DNA from: Deltaproteobacteria bacterium
Lineage (GTDB): Bacteria; Myxococcota_A; Polyangia; DRWM01; JAAZOP01
NCBI GenBank assembly: GCA_016218815.1
Contig: JACRCX010000021.1
Location: 1-64,000, forward strand
Length of the DNA: 64,000 nt
Direction: 5' to 3'
Shown: positions 38,282 through 47,757 of the stretch, in pieces
Numbering within the stretch: position 1 is the first letter of the stretch
How the letters are laid out: each line of letters begins with the position of its first letter
The notes under the pieces: generated by a model
What the model saw: the letters and a program-made list of their open reading frames with translations, nothing else
What the model was told of the DNA's origin: nothing
Databases searched by the model: none
Made by a program: the position numbers and the translations under genes

Positions 38282-39124
38282 CTACGGGCGTCGCGCGCGG
38301 CGGCGCAGTCCGAGCGCCGCGAGAGCGAGCACGGCGAGCGTGCCGAGCCCGCCGGGGGAGCCCGAGCCGGGCACGGAGCAGTCGCACGCGACCGCCCACG
38401 GGTTGTCCTGGAAGCGGAAGGTCGCCATCTGCGAATACTCGGACTCGTTGCCCGACCAGTCGAGCACCATGACGGTGGCCTGCAGGTCCCGGACGGTCGA
38501 GATGCCCGGGTAGTTGTGCAGGCAGTTCTGCCAGGCGGGCGACGAGAACGCGCCGAACACGCCGTGGTCGCCCTGAAGCCACACCACACGCGTCTCGACG
38601 TCGCTCGACGGATCGTCGACCGCGACGCGCAGCAGCAGCCGGTCGACCGGGACGATGTCGTCGTGCAAGCCCTCGACCGTGACCGAGGCCGCGGCGTGGT
38701 CGTCGCAGGCGCCGGAGAGGCTGGTTCCCTCCAGCACGGCGCTCTCGAACGCCGGCGGGGTGGTGTCCGGGCCCGCGCCGGTCGTGAAGGTCCGTGCCGG
38801 CAACGGGTCGGGCAGCGTGAGGCGGTAACGCGTCGCCGGCTCCAGCTCGACCTCCGGGATGATCCAGGTCTCGTCCATCGTGCCGCCGGTCGCCTCCACG
38901 CGCACCGCGACCGTCGCCAGCGGCTGATCCTCCGGAGCGAGCGTCACCTGGTCGGCGGTGAATCCCCCCTGGACCAGGAAGATCCGCGCGTTGGTCGGCA
39001 CGCCGGTGGCGCCCTCGGGCGGCAGGGACTCGAGCATCGGGCATTCGCAGGGCGGTGAGGCGCTCGCCGGCGCGGGAGCGGCGGCGAGGACGAGGACGAG
39101 CAGCGCGGCGGTCTTGCGAATCAT
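38282..39124 (-). CDS. Secreted Ig-like protein with C-terminal membrane anchor
   Basis: The 280-residue protein has a cleavable signal (AALLVLVLAAAPAPASA), a bacterial Ig-like domain (LPPEGATGVPTNARIFL, a Big_5-type start), a second beta domain and a C-terminal anchor: ACDCSVPGSGSPGGLG, helix TLAVLALAALGL, then RRRARRP. The anchor resembles MYXO-CTERM/PEP-CTERM tails but has CDC instead of the usual GC. AAGGAGGCAAAC precedes the ATG. Surface exposure is likely. Confidence 0.75.
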   Translation of the reverse strand: MIRKTAALLVLVLAAAPAPASASPPCECPMLESLPPEGATGVPTNARIFLVQGGFTADQVTLAPEDQPLATVAVRVEATGGTMDETWIIPEVELEPATRYRLTLPDPLPARTFTTGAGPDTTPPAFESAVLEGTSLSGACDDHAAASVTVEGLHDDIVPVDRLLLRVAVDDPSSDVETRVVWLQGDHGVFGAFSSPAWQNCLHNYPGISTVRDLQATVMVLDWSGNESEYSQMATFRFQDNPWAVACDCSVPGSGSPGGLGTLAVLALAALGLRRRARRP

Positions 39125-39225
39125 GTTTGCCTCCTTCGTTCGGTCGGGCCCTCCTTACGTACACCGGTGGCGGCGGGATCGCCAGGAACCGACCCCTGCC
39201 GACCAACAACCTCCGCTCCGGGCCC

Positions 39226-39254
39226 TTGCTCGATGGTCCGCCGCGGGCTACCGT
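39226..39254 (+). promoter_or_regulatory. Possible promoter of a leaderless transcript
   Basis: TTGCTC (39226-39231), 17 bases, then TACCGT (39249-39254), ending six bases before ATG 39261. There is no Shine-Dalgarno sequence in front of that ATG. Confidence 0.4.
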
Positions 39255-39260
39255 CTCCGC

Positions 39261-40631
39261 ATGGTGGACACGGACTCCAACGCCGGGCGGATGGTCGTCC
39301 TCGTCGTCGTCGCCGCGCTCTCGATGCCGGCGGTCGCTTTCGCGGCCACGTACCGCGTCGCTCCGCCGCCCGCGGGGGACGACGCCGCCGACGGGAGCGA
39401 TGCGGCGCCTTGGGCCACGCTCCAGCACGCGGCGGACTCCGTGGCCGCGGGCGACGAGGTCGTCGTGGCCGACGGGAGCTACGCGGGCTTCGTGCTGACG
39501 GCGAGCGGGACGGAAGCCGCGCCGATCGTGTTCCGCGCGGAAGAGGATGCGGCCGTCATCGACGCGCCACCCGTGCCGGACGGCCCGGGCGTGTGGCTGC
39601 AGGGCGACGGCTTCGTGACCGTGGAAGGCTTCGTCGTCACCGGCGTTCCCGCCGCGGGCATCCGGGTCGCGCGCGCCGGCGGCGGGCAGGCGCAGGGCGT
39701 CATCCTTCGCGGCAACAAGGTCGTCGATTCGGGCGGGGATGCCGGGGCGGCCTGCATCGAAATCGTCGAAGCGGATGGCGCGACGATCGAAGCCGGCGTC
39801 CTTCACGGATGCGGCGGCGCGGGCGTCTCGCTGGGTCCCGTGGACTCGACGGTGGTGCGGAACAACGTGATCTACGGCACGGCGGGCGGCGGGATCGTCG
39901 CCGAAGGCGGCGACCGCATTCCCGGTCCGGACGGCCTGGTCGTCGTGAACAATACGGTCTCGCTGCCGGAGTCCGGTGGCTGGGCGCTGCGACTCGCCGC
40001 GAACGGCGGCATCGGCACCGATAACGTCGCCTTCGACAACATCCTTCTGAGCGCCGATCTTGCCGCGGGCAGCGTGGCGCTCGAGGGCGACGTCGGCTTC
40101 GCCTCCGCGCGGAACGCGGTCGGCGACCGCATGAGCACGGACGGCGGCGCGACGCTCGTCACGCTCGCGCGGTTCCAGGCGGAAGGGTACGAGTTGGGCT
40201 CGTTCGTCACCGAGCCGGACCGGCTTTTCGTCGGCGCCGCGACGGACGACTACCGGATCCGCGCCGGCTGCCCGGCGATCGATGCCGGGTTGGCCGAGCT
40301 GAATGGGCATCCCGCGGCCGAGGTGGACCTCCGCGGCACGCATCGGCCGGTCGGGGCGTCGTGGGATCTGGGCGCCTACGAGTTCTGCGCCGGCTGGACC
40401 TGCGACGGGGGGGACGCGGATGCCGGTGCGGATGTCGGGGGCGACGATGGCGGCGGCGATGCGGATGCGGGCAGCGGCGGGGATGGAGGCGGCTGCGCGT
40501 GCCGCCTGGCGGGAGGGGAGGACGCGGGGTGGATGGCGGTGCCGCTTGCGATCGGGTTTGCGGTGGTGATGCGGAGGAGGCGGGCACGGAGCGGGAAGGA
40601 ACCACCGATGGACACCGATGGACACCGATAG
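39261..40631 (+). CDS. Secreted beta-helix protein with MYXO-CTERM-like anchor
   Basis: The 456-residue protein has a signal peptide (VVLVVVAALSMPAVAFAA), a right-handed beta-helix (DAAPWATLQHAADSVAAGDEV, NNVIYGTAGGGIVAEG, NNTVSLPESGGWALRL), an Asp/Gly-rich spacer and an anchor: GGCACRLAGG, helix MAVPLAIGFAVVM, then RRRRARSG. The final PMDTDGHR and the stop come from a dispersed repeat appended after the Arg cluster. The region preceding the helix start is like those of the beta-helix proteins at 18295 and 42750. The transcript may be leaderless. Confidence 0.82.
   Translation: MVDTDSNAGRMVVLVVVAALSMPAVAFAATYRVAPPPAGDDAADGSDAAPWATLQHAADSVAAGDEVVVADGSYAGFVLTASGTEAAPIVFRAEEDAAVIDAPPVPDGPGVWLQGDGFVTVEGFVVTGVPAAGIRVARAGGGQAQGVILRGNKVVDSGGDAGAACIEIVEADGATIEAGVLHGCGGAGVSLGPVDSTVVRNNVIYGTAGGGIVAEGGDRIPGPDGLVVVNNTVSLPESGGWALRLAANGGIGTDNVAFDNILLSADLAAGSVALEGDVGFASARNAVGDRMSTDGGATLVTLARFQAEGYELGSFVTEPDRLFVGAATDDYRIRAGCPAIDAGLAELNGHPAAEVDLRGTHRPVGASWDLGAYEFCAGWTCDGGDADAGADVGGDDGGGDADAGSGGDGGGCACRLAGGEDAGWMAVPLAIGFAVVMRRRRARSGKEPPMDTDGHR
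40599..40631. repeat. ATCGGTGTCC tandem repeat (NTDEHR family), copy 3
   Basis: Inverted relative to copies 1, 2 and 4: ACCACCGATGGACACCGATG then GACACCGATAG. It encodes MDTDGHR and the stop codon of the beta-helix gene. Confidence 0.8.
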
Positions 40632-40728
40632 GGGAGGGCGCGGAGAGGGACCTCGGGGGGGGAGCGGTCTTTAGTTGCCGGTCGTTGGTTGGGGCACGGG
40701 GAATCGCGGGTTGTCAGGGAGGCGCACG

Positions 40729-43700
40729 ATGCCGGGAGACGGTCCGAAGAGCGACGCGCGGAGCTTCGAGCGGCGGCTGTTCATCATCGTCGCCGCGGCC
40801 ATGATGCTGTCCTGGGCGTCGGGCGCGGCGGCGCAGCAGGTGGGCGTGACCGACCCGCTCGAGAAGGTCCGGCCGGCCTTTGCGGTGCCTGCCGTTACCG
40901 AGGCGCGGATCGACGCGGCGCGGAACGAGTTCGAAGCGTTCCAGATCGTCATCGGCGGCGGGACGTCGGGAGTGACCGGCGTGACCGCCGAGGTCTCGGG
41001 GCTCGATGGGCCCGGCGGGGCGCGGATCGACGCCGCGGAGTTCGTGCTGTACCGCGTCGGACTGTACGACGTCGTCACGCCGTCGAACACCGAAGGCGCG
41101 GTCGGGCCGTGGCCCGATCCGCTGATCCCCGAGGTGGACACGTACGTGGGGGAGCGGCGAAACGGGTTTCCCTTCGACGTCCCGGCCGGCCAGAGCCGGG
41201 CGATCTGGGTCGAGGTGCTGGTGCCGCCCGTGGCCGAACCGGGAGATTACACCGGCTCGGTCACGGTGACCGGGACCGGTCTGCCGTCCACCGTGGTTCC
41301 CGTGACGCTGCGCGTGCGCGGCTTCGATCTGCCGTCGACCGCGACGCTCAAGTCGGCCTTCGGAATGGGCTGGAACGACGCCTGCCTGGCGCACCGCGGC
41401 TCGTACGCCGCCTGCGGCGATGCGGGTGTCGAGGAGTTCCACGCGCTCTACGCGCGCGCGGCGCTCGACCACCGCATCTCGATCGAAACCGTCGTCTACG
41501 CCGGTCCGATCTCCGACGACTGGATCCAATTCGACGCGGTCTACGCCCCGCTCCTGGACGGCACGGCCCGCACGCGCCTGGCGGGCGCGAAGCTGACCAC
41601 CATCCGGCTGATGACGGCCGACGCGGCGCAGATGGTTTGGTGGCACGATCACTTCGCGTCGCGCGGGTGGCTCGGCGCGCTCTTCGACTACACCTGCGAC
41701 GAGCCGCCCGCGGGCTGCATGTTCTCGGACATCCCGCCGCGCGCCGCGTCGGTCCACGCGGCGGGCCTGCGCACCCTGGTCACGATGGGCATCGACGAGC
41801 TGACGACCTACGACCTCTTCGACGACGTCGACATCGTCACGCCCGTGGTCAATTACATGCATCCGCGCGGCACGACCGACCGGCGCGCCGAGTACGATCC
41901 GTTCCTCGCCCGCTCCGCGGACAAGGAGCTGTGGTGGTACCAGTCGTGCATGTCGCACGGCTGCGGCACCGGGTGCTCGGCGACGACCGACCCGTGGTAC
42001 ACCGGCTGGCCGTCGTACGTGATCGACGCCTCGGGCATCCAGGCCCGCGCGATGGAGTGGCTCTCGTTCCGCTTCCGGATCACCGGCGAGCTGTACTTCC
42101 AGACGACGCACAAGCTGGTCACCGCGTGGAGCGACCAGTGCGACTTCTCCGGCAACGGCGACGGAACCCTTTTCTACCCCGGCCGCCCCGACCGCATCGG
42201 CGGTACCACGGACATCCCGGTCGAATCGATCCGCCTGAAGCTCATCCGCGAGGGGATGGAGGACTACGAGTACCTCCACCGCCTGGAAGAACTGGGCGAC
42301 CGCGCCACGGCGGAGGCCGAGGCCGCGGCGCTCTTCCCATCGGCGTACGAGGTAACCGGCTCGACACCGGCCGAGCTGTACGCCGCACGCGCGCGGCTCG
42401 CGGACCGCATCGAGGAGCTGATGGGCGCGGACGCGGATGCGGATGCCGACGCGGACGCCGACGCGGATGCCGACGCCGACGCGGACGCCGACGCCGATGC
42501 GACGGAGGACGCGACGGGCGAGGCGACTTGCGATCCGACCGCGTGCGAGGAAGCCTGCCGGCCGTATACGTTCCGGGGATGCACCGCCGCGGGCGTGTGC
42601 GTCTGCATGGATCAACCCGAGTGCCCGCCCGTCGACCCGATACCGTCCGACGACGGCTGTTCCTGCCGCGCCGCGGGGGGCTTGGGCGGGGGAGGGTGGA
42701 TCGTGATGGCGCTGGCGGCCTTGGTGATCGGGCTCCGCCGGCGATTCCGCAGCGCGGCGCCCCTGGCCGCGCTGGCCTGCGTCCTTGCCGCATCGTCGGC
42801 GCAGGGCGCGACCTACGAAGTCGGGCCGGCGATGCCGCTGGCCGAGGTCGGCGACGTGCCGTGGGAGGCGCTCGCGCCGGGCGACCTCGTGCTCATCCAC
42901 TGGCGCGACACGCCCTACAACGACAAGTTCGTCGTCGCCGCACAAGGCACCGAAGCCCTGCCCGTCGTCGTCCGCGGCGTCCCGAACGAGGCGGGACAGC
43001 TCCCCGTCATCGACGGCAACGGCGCGTCGACCCGCGACGCCCTCGACTTCTGGAACGAGGATCGCGGCGTGATCAAGATCGGCGGGTCGAACACGCCGTC
43101 GTGCGACCAGCCCGACTGCGTCCCGAGCTGGATCACGATCGAGAATCTCGATGTCCGCTCCGCCCGGCCGCCGTACTCCTTCACCAGCTCGCGCGGCGGC
43201 GGCGATTTTGCCGACAACGCCGCGTCGATCTACGTCGAGGTCGGCAGCAACATCACCATCCGGCACTGCGTGCTCCACGACTCGGGAAACGGCCTGTTCA
43301 TCGGCGTCTACGACGGCCTGACGCGCGACGTCCTGGTCGAGGGCAACTGGATCTACGACAACGGCAACGAGGGCTCCATCTACGAGCACAACAGCTACAC
43401 CGCCGCGATGGGCATCACGTTCCAGTACAACCACTACGGTCCGCTGCGCGCCGGCTGCGGCGGCAACAACCTCAAGGACCGGTCCGCCGGCCTCGTCGTC
43501 CGCTACAACTGGATCGAGAACGGCAATCGACAGCTCGACCTCGTCGACGGCGAGGACTCTCCCGTGGTCGTCGACGATCCTCGCTACCGCCGCACCTTCG
43601 TCTACGGCAATCTCCTGATCGAGGCCGACGGCGAGGGCAACAGCCAGATCCTCCACTACGGCGGCGACAGCGGCGACGAGAGCATCTACCGCAAGGGCAC

Positions 43701-44451
43701 GCTCTACTTCTACAACAACACCGTCGTCTCCACCCGGGGTGGCAATACCACCCTGTTCCGCCTGTCGAGCAACGACGAGCACTGCGACGCGCGCAACAAC
43801 ATCTTCTACGTCACCGCCGACGGCGGCGCACTTGCCCTCACCGCCGGCACCGGCGTGCTCGATCTCTCCCACAACTGGATGAAGCCGGGGTACGTCGCTA
43901 CCCACGACACGCTCGAAGGGACGATCAACGACGACGGCACGTCCGTCGGCGGCGCCTCGCCCGGCTTCGCCAGCGAGTCGACCCAGGACTTCCACCTCGA
44001 TACCGGCTCGCCCTGCCTCAACGCCGGCATGGACCTCCTGTCCGATGTCCTGCCCGGCAACGACGTCTTGTGGCAGTACGTCGTCCATCAGGCGTCCGAG
44101 CCGCGACCCTTCGAGCCGCCGCTCGACCTCGGCGCCTTCGAGCGCTGCGTCTCCGGCGCGTGCGGCGCCGCCGACGCGGACGGGGACGCGGATGCGGATG
44201 CCGATGCGGACGCGGACGCCGACTCGTCCGCCGATGCGGACTCTTCCGCGGATGCGGATGCGTCCCCCGACACCTCCGGCGATACCTCGACCGACTCCGG
44301 AGACGGCTCGACCGGGGACGACGGCTCCGGCGACGGCTGCGGCTGCCGCACGACGCGCGGCTCGCCGGCATCCGTGCCGCTATTGTGGCTGGGCCTCTGG
44401 GCTCTCCTTCGCAAGCGTTCGTCCCTGGCGCCCAGACCCGGATCGCGCTAG
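40729..44451 (+). CDS. Two-module secreted protein: DUF4091/GH123-like plus beta-helix, each with its own MYXO-CTERM-like tail
   Basis: The 1240-residue reading frame starts after GGGAGG with a signal peptide (FIIVAAAMMLSWASGAAA). Module one (residues 30-580) looks like DUF4091/GH123 glycosidases: AARNEFEAFQIVIGGG, GPWPDPLIPE, a TIM-barrel region and MEDYEYLHRLEELGD. An Asp-Ala tract (42427-42510), a Cys block and an anchor follow: DDGCSCRAAGG, helix WIVMALAALVIG, RRRFR. Directly in frame comes SAAPLAALACVLAASSAQGA, a second signal peptide, then a beta-helix module, another Asp-Ala spacer and a second tail (GCGCRTTRG, LLWLGLWALL, RKR). GTG 42724 or ATG 42706 could start a separate gene; a lost stop codon is the other explanation. 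Confidence 0.85.
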   Translation: MPGDGPKSDARSFERRLFIIVAAAMMLSWASGAAAQQVGVTDPLEKVRPAFAVPAVTEARIDAARNEFEAFQIVIGGGTSGVTGVTAEVSGLDGPGGARIDAAEFVLYRVGLYDVVTPSNTEGAVGPWPDPLIPEVDTYVGERRNGFPFDVPAGQSRAIWVEVLVPPVAEPGDYTGSVTVTGTGLPSTVVPVTLRVRGFDLPSTATLKSAFGMGWNDACLAHRGSYAACGDAGVEEFHALYARAALDHRISIETVVYAGPISDDWIQFDAVYAPLLDGTARTRLAGAKLTTIRLMTADAAQMVWWHDHFASRGWLGALFDYTCDEPPAGCMFSDIPPRAASVHAAGLRTLVTMGIDELTTYDLFDDVDIVTPVVNYMHPRGTTDRRAEYDPFLARSADKELWWYQSCMSHGCGTGCSATTDPWYTGWPSYVIDASGIQARAMEWLSFRFRITGELYFQTTHKLVTAWSDQCDFSGNGDGTLFYPGRPDRIGGTTDIPVESIRLKLIREGMEDYEYLHRLEELGDRATAEAEAAALFPSAYEVTGSTPAELYAARARLADRIEELMGADADADADADADADADADADADADATEDATGEATCDPTACEEACRPYTFRGCTAAGVCVCMDQPECPPVDPIPSDDGCSCRAAGGLGGGGWIVMALAALVIGLRRRFRSAAPLAALACVLAASSAQGATYEVGPAMPLAEVGDVPWEALAPGDLVLIHWRDTPYNDKFVVAAQGTEALPVVVRGVPNEAGQLPVIDGNGASTRDALDFWNEDRGVIKIGGSNTPSCDQPDCVPSWITIENLDVRSARPPYSFTSSRGGGDFADNAASIYVEVGSNITIRHCVLHDSGNGLFIGVYDGLTRDVLVEGNWIYDNGNEGSIYEHNSYTAAMGITFQYNHYGPLRAGCGGNNLKDRSAGLVVRYNWIENGNRQLDLVDGEDSPVVVDDPRYRRTFVYGNLLIEADGEGNSQILHYGGDSGDESIYRKGTLYFYNNTVVSTRGGNTTLFRLSSNDEHCDARNNIFYVTADGGALALTAGTGVLDLSHNWMKPGYVATHDTLEGTINDDGTSVGGASPGFASESTQDFHLDTGSPCLNAGMDLLSDVLPGNDVLWQYVVHQASEPRPFEPPLDLGAFERCVSGACGAADADGDADADADADADADSSADADSSADADASPDTSGDTSTDSGDGSTGDDGSGDGCGCRTTRGSPASVPLLWLGLWALLRKRSSLAPRPGSR

Positions 44452-44486
44452 AAACCGCGCCTCCGGACGAAGGGCCTCCCGCCGGG

Positions 44487-44554
44487 ACCAAGAACCAATC
44501 ACCAACAACCAACACCCCCCTGCCCGGACCAACAACCAATAACCAAGAACCAAT
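44487..44554. repeat. CCAACAACCAA-type dispersed repeat
   Basis: ACCAAGAACCAATCACCAAC and GGACCAACAACCAATAACC-type units fill the gap before the SGNH gene, and its start codon (44553) is part of the repeat. The region is visibly AT-richer than its surroundings. Confidence 0.7.
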
Positions 44555-46181
44555 GACTTCCTTCCTCCTCCCTCCTCCCGACGCCGATCCGGCACCACCG
44601 CTCGAGGCCGATGCGTCCCTCCCTCCCTTGCGAGCCCGACTGCTCGGTCGCGCCTCCCGCGTCGTCGCCTGGGCCATCGTCGTCACCGCGCTGGCGTACG
44701 CCATCGACGGGCTCGCGGGCCTGGAACTGCTCCCGCCGTGGAAGACGCTGCTGCCCGGCGGCGCCGGCGAGCCCGCTCCCGCGCGCGAGGTGTCGCGCGA
44801 ACGCATCGTCGCCGCCACGGGAGACCTGGACCGCACGCTCGACGCCCTGCTCGCGCGACCGCCGCGGGCCGCTGCCTCGTCCGTCGTCCGCGGCCCCGGC
44901 GCGACGACCGCCGCTGCCTCGCTCGCCGTCGTGGCGCACGAGCCCGCGAGCGCGGACGCCGGCCCGGGGCCGACGCTCGCGAGTGCCCTCGACGCGTCTC
45001 TCTCTGCCGCGCCCGACGGAACGATTCAGCCGCTGGAGAACCCGTGCCTGCGTGAAGAGCACGGCGCGTGCCTCGAGCGCGCCATGGATCGCTTCTACGC
45101 CGCCCTTCGCCGCACCGCGCTGGGCGAGAAGGACGCGGTCACCCGCATCTCCCACTTCGGCGACTCGATCATCATCGAGGATCTCTGGACCGCGACCGTC
45201 CGCAAGCGCATGCAGGAGCGTTTCGGCGACGGCGGTCCCGGGTTTCTGTTCCTCGCCCGACCGTGGGAGTGGTACGGGCACCTGGACGTCGAGCTGAAGT
45301 TCACCGACGCCTGGCACTTCTACCGCGTCACGAACGGCCACGCGCACGACAACCTCTACGGCTACGGCGGCGTCAGCTTCGTCGCGGGCGGGCCGGGCGC
45401 CAAGGCTACCTACGCCACGGTCTCCGAGGGACCCGTCGGTCGCGCCGTCTCGCGCTGCGAGGTCTACTACCTGGGCCAGCCCGAAGGCGGCGACGTCCAG
45501 GTCTCCGTCGATGGCGTCGTCGCCGACACGTTCTCGACCGAGGCCCCGTCCGTCGGCTCCGGCTTCCACCTGGTCCGCATGCCCGATGGTCCGCACACCG
45601 TCGTCGTCCAGTCCGCCGGCGGCGGCCCCGTGCGCCTGTTCGGCGTGACGCTCGAGCGCGACGGCCCCGGCGTCGTCTACGACGGCATCGGCCTGCTCGG
45701 CGCCTCCGCCCGCGCGCTGCTCGAACCCGACGAGGCGCACTGGAAGGAGCAGTTCGCACACCGCCGCCCGGATCTCGTCGTGCTCACCTTCGGCACCAAC
45801 GAGAGTGATCACGACCTGTCGATGAGCGGCTACCGCGAGCAACTCCAGCGCGTGGTGCGGCGCATCCGCGCCGTCGCACCGTTCGCCTCCTGCCTGCTGG
45901 CCGGTCCTCCCGACCGCGGCGACCCCAACACCCGCGAGACACGGTCGATCATCCCCAAGCTCGTCGCCGTCCAGCGCGAGATCGCGCTGGCGGAAGGCTG
46001 CGCTTTCTGGGACACGTTCACCGCCATGGGCGGCAAGAACACGATGTGGCGCTGGTATGCCTCCAACCCGCGCCGAGCCTTCGGCGACCTCACGCACATG
46101 GCCCCCGCCGGCGGCGAGATCCTCGGCGACCTCCTTCACGCCGCCCTCCTGCAGGGCTTCGTCGACTACCTCGCCCGCTGA
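44553..46181 (+). CDS. SGNH/GDSL-type hydrolase, membrane-anchored
   Basis: This 542-residue protein has one N-terminal helix (VVAWAIVVTALAYAI), a Pro/Ala-rich linker and an SGNH domain. Block I is ISHFGDSIIIED (nucleophile Ser), Gly block YGYGGVSF, Asn block VLTFGTNESD, and the C-terminal DLTHMAPAGG carries the Asp-x-x-His. It closely parallels the protein at 48823-50340. With an MBOAT nearby it is probably an O-acetyltransferase or esterase for an envelope polysaccharide, like AlgJ/AlgX or PatB. There is no ribosome site; the start lies in the CCAACAACC repeat, 101 bases after the previous gene. Confidence 0.8.
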   Translation: MTSFLLPPPDADPAPPLEADASLPPLRARLLGRASRVVAWAIVVTALAYAIDGLAGLELLPPWKTLLPGGAGEPAPAREVSRERIVAATGDLDRTLDALLARPPRAAASSVVRGPGATTAAASLAVVAHEPASADAGPGPTLASALDASLSAAPDGTIQPLENPCLREEHGACLERAMDRFYAALRRTALGEKDAVTRISHFGDSIIIEDLWTATVRKRMQERFGDGGPGFLFLARPWEWYGHLDVELKFTDAWHFYRVTNGHAHDNLYGYGGVSFVAGGPGAKATYATVSEGPVGRAVSRCEVYYLGQPEGGDVQVSVDGVVADTFSTEAPSVGSGFHLVRMPDGPHTVVVQSAGGGPVRLFGVTLERDGPGVVYDGIGLLGASARALLEPDEAHWKEQFAHRRPDLVVLTFGTNESDHDLSMSGYREQLQRVVRRIRAVAPFASCLLAGPPDRGDPNTRETRSIIPKLVAVQREIALAEGCAFWDTFTAMGGKNTMWRWYASNPRRAFGDLTHMAPAGGEILGDLLHAALLQGFVDYLAR

Positions 46182-46195
46182 TCGGCCCACGTGGT

Positions 46196-46242
46196 CGCGG
46201 TCGCGGGCACGGGTGGAAGCCCGCGGTGCCCGGCGGCCTGGG
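46196..46242. terminator. REP-like hairpin between convergent genes
   Basis: CGCGGGC and GCCCGCG (seven-base stem, ten-base loop) with GGGCA/TGCCC around it, in the 88-base gap between convergent SGNH and FadL genes. The core resembles the CCGCGGGCTTCAGCCCGCGG palindromes. It could end transcripts from both sides, but there is no U tract. Confidence 0.4.
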
Positions 46243-46269
46243 CGAGGAGGATCTTCGCGGCGAGCGGGT

Positions 46270-47748
46270 CTACAGTTCGGTGGGCTCGAGCGTTGTCGGG
46301 GGCGCCATGCCGTCCATGTCGAACGAGAAGCCGAGGCTGAGGGCGATGACGTGGGTGACCGTGTCGTACGTGCCGTTGGCCTGGCCGTTGCTGAAGTACG
46401 GCGAAGTCGAGCCGACGGCGTTGTCCTTGGTGTCGCCCCACAGGGCGAGCATGTAGCCGACGTCGACCTTGAACAGGGTCGGGGCGCGGTAGCCCAGGCC
46501 GATGGTGATGAGGTGGCGGTTGCCGTCCGGCAGCATGCCGTCGTAGTAGGTCGGATTGGCCGGGTTGGTGACGTAGCCGTAGCCCAGGCGGATGGCCAGC
46601 TCGGGGATCGGCCGGTACTCGGCGCCGAACGAAACCTGCACGCCCGTGTTCCACTTCTTGGGGTAGATCGCGTTCGCGTTCAGCTCGCCCCCGCAGTTGT
46701 TGGGCGCGGGGCTGCCCTCGCAGTCGAACTTCACCTGGAGCTGGTCGTAGCTCTCCCACAGGGCGACGTAGACGTCGGCGGCGAACGTGAAGTGCGGCAG
46801 CCCGAGGAACGCGATGCCGAAGTTCATGTTCCACGGCAGCTCGATCGTCGTACTGCCGGGGGTGGTCTCCGGGAGCAGGCCCAGCCTGCGCATCGTCTCG
46901 CCCCAGCCGGGGAAGGCGGCCGCCGGTGCGGAGAAGTGCGCCGTGCCGGCGAAGTCCATCACGACGTTGCTGCGGACCGAAGCCCCGAACGAGATCCAGT
47001 CCTTGTCCGCGGCGAAGAACGAGAACTGGTAGCCGCCGCCGTGCCCGTCCCCCTCCATCGCCATCTCCACGATCGGCAGCGGATCGTCCGCCTGGTGCGC
47101 CATGTCGTAGATCTCGGTGGCATCCACGAGCTGCGTCAGCTTGGCCTTGCCGTAGACGTACGTGCCGCCGACGGCGAAGCTGAGCGCGTACTCGTCGGGC
47201 ATGTCCAGGAGGGCGGCGATGTCCAGCGCCAGCGTCGGCTCGATGAAGTGCGTCTCGATGTACGTCTCGTACGCCGTGAGCTTCCCATCCCAGTCCTCGG
47301 GCCAGAACGTCCCCAGCCCGAACGGGTTGTTCCACGACAGCCCCGCGTGGAGCCACGGCACGATCTCCGCCGTGAAGTAGACGTGCGCGGGGTAGAAGAC
47401 GTGGGACTCCGAGGTCGCCGAATGGCAGCTCCCCGCGGTCGCACAGATGTTGCCGTTGAGGCCGAGGACACGGGTCCCGTCCGGATTGTACGCGACGCCG
47501 CTCGGCGTGTACGTGATCTCCGGCAGCAGCAGCGTGTCGCCCACGACGAGCTGGAAGCCGTCCAGCTCCGTGATCGCCGCCGGGTTGTAGAATAGTGAAG
47601 ACGGGTCGTCCCACAGCGCAGTCCGGGCGTCGGCCATCCCGGTCGCGATCGCCGAGTGTTCGTAGATGTAGAAGCCGCCCGCGCGCCCCTGGCTCGGGGC
47701 CAGGAGCGCGAGCGCGGCCGCCGTTACCAGGAGAGGCAGGCGGCGCAT
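46270..47748 (-). CDS. fadL: FadL/OmpP1-type outer membrane transporter
   Basis: The 492-residue protein has a signal peptide (LLVTAAALALLAPSQGRA) and begins with GGFYIYEHSAIATGMADA followed by DDPSSLFYNPAAIT, the N-terminal hatch signature of FadL/TodX channels for fatty acids and other hydrophobic molecules. The rest is a beta-barrel ending in ALSLGFSFD. It follows the lipoprotein gene at 47758 by nine bases, so both probably share the promoter at 48734-48762. Confidence 0.9.
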   Translation of the reverse strand: MRRLPLLVTAAALALLAPSQGRAGGFYIYEHSAIATGMADARTALWDDPSSLFYNPAAITELDGFQLVVGDTLLLPEITYTPSGVAYNPDGTRVLGLNGNICATAGSCHSATSESHVFYPAHVYFTAEIVPWLHAGLSWNNPFGLGTFWPEDWDGKLTAYETYIETHFIEPTLALDIAALLDMPDEYALSFAVGGTYVYGKAKLTQLVDATEIYDMAHQADDPLPIVEMAMEGDGHGGGYQFSFFAADKDWISFGASVRSNVVMDFAGTAHFSAPAAAFPGWGETMRRLGLLPETTPGSTTIELPWNMNFGIAFLGLPHFTFAADVYVALWESYDQLQVKFDCEGSPAPNNCGGELNANAIYPKKWNTGVQVSFGAEYRPIPELAIRLGYGYVTNPANPTYYDGMLPDGNRHLITIGLGYRAPTLFKVDVGYMLALWGDTKDNAVGSTSPYFSNGQANGTYDTVTHVIALSLGFSFDMDGMAPPTTLEPTEL

Positions 47749-47757
47749 GGTCGAGAC

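Noticed and set aside
40714..44088. 1124-codon antisense reading frame opposite the two-module protein
   Set aside because: It is a GC-rich shadow of the plus-strand gene, with no signal, domain or plausible composition; the plus strand carries clear domains.
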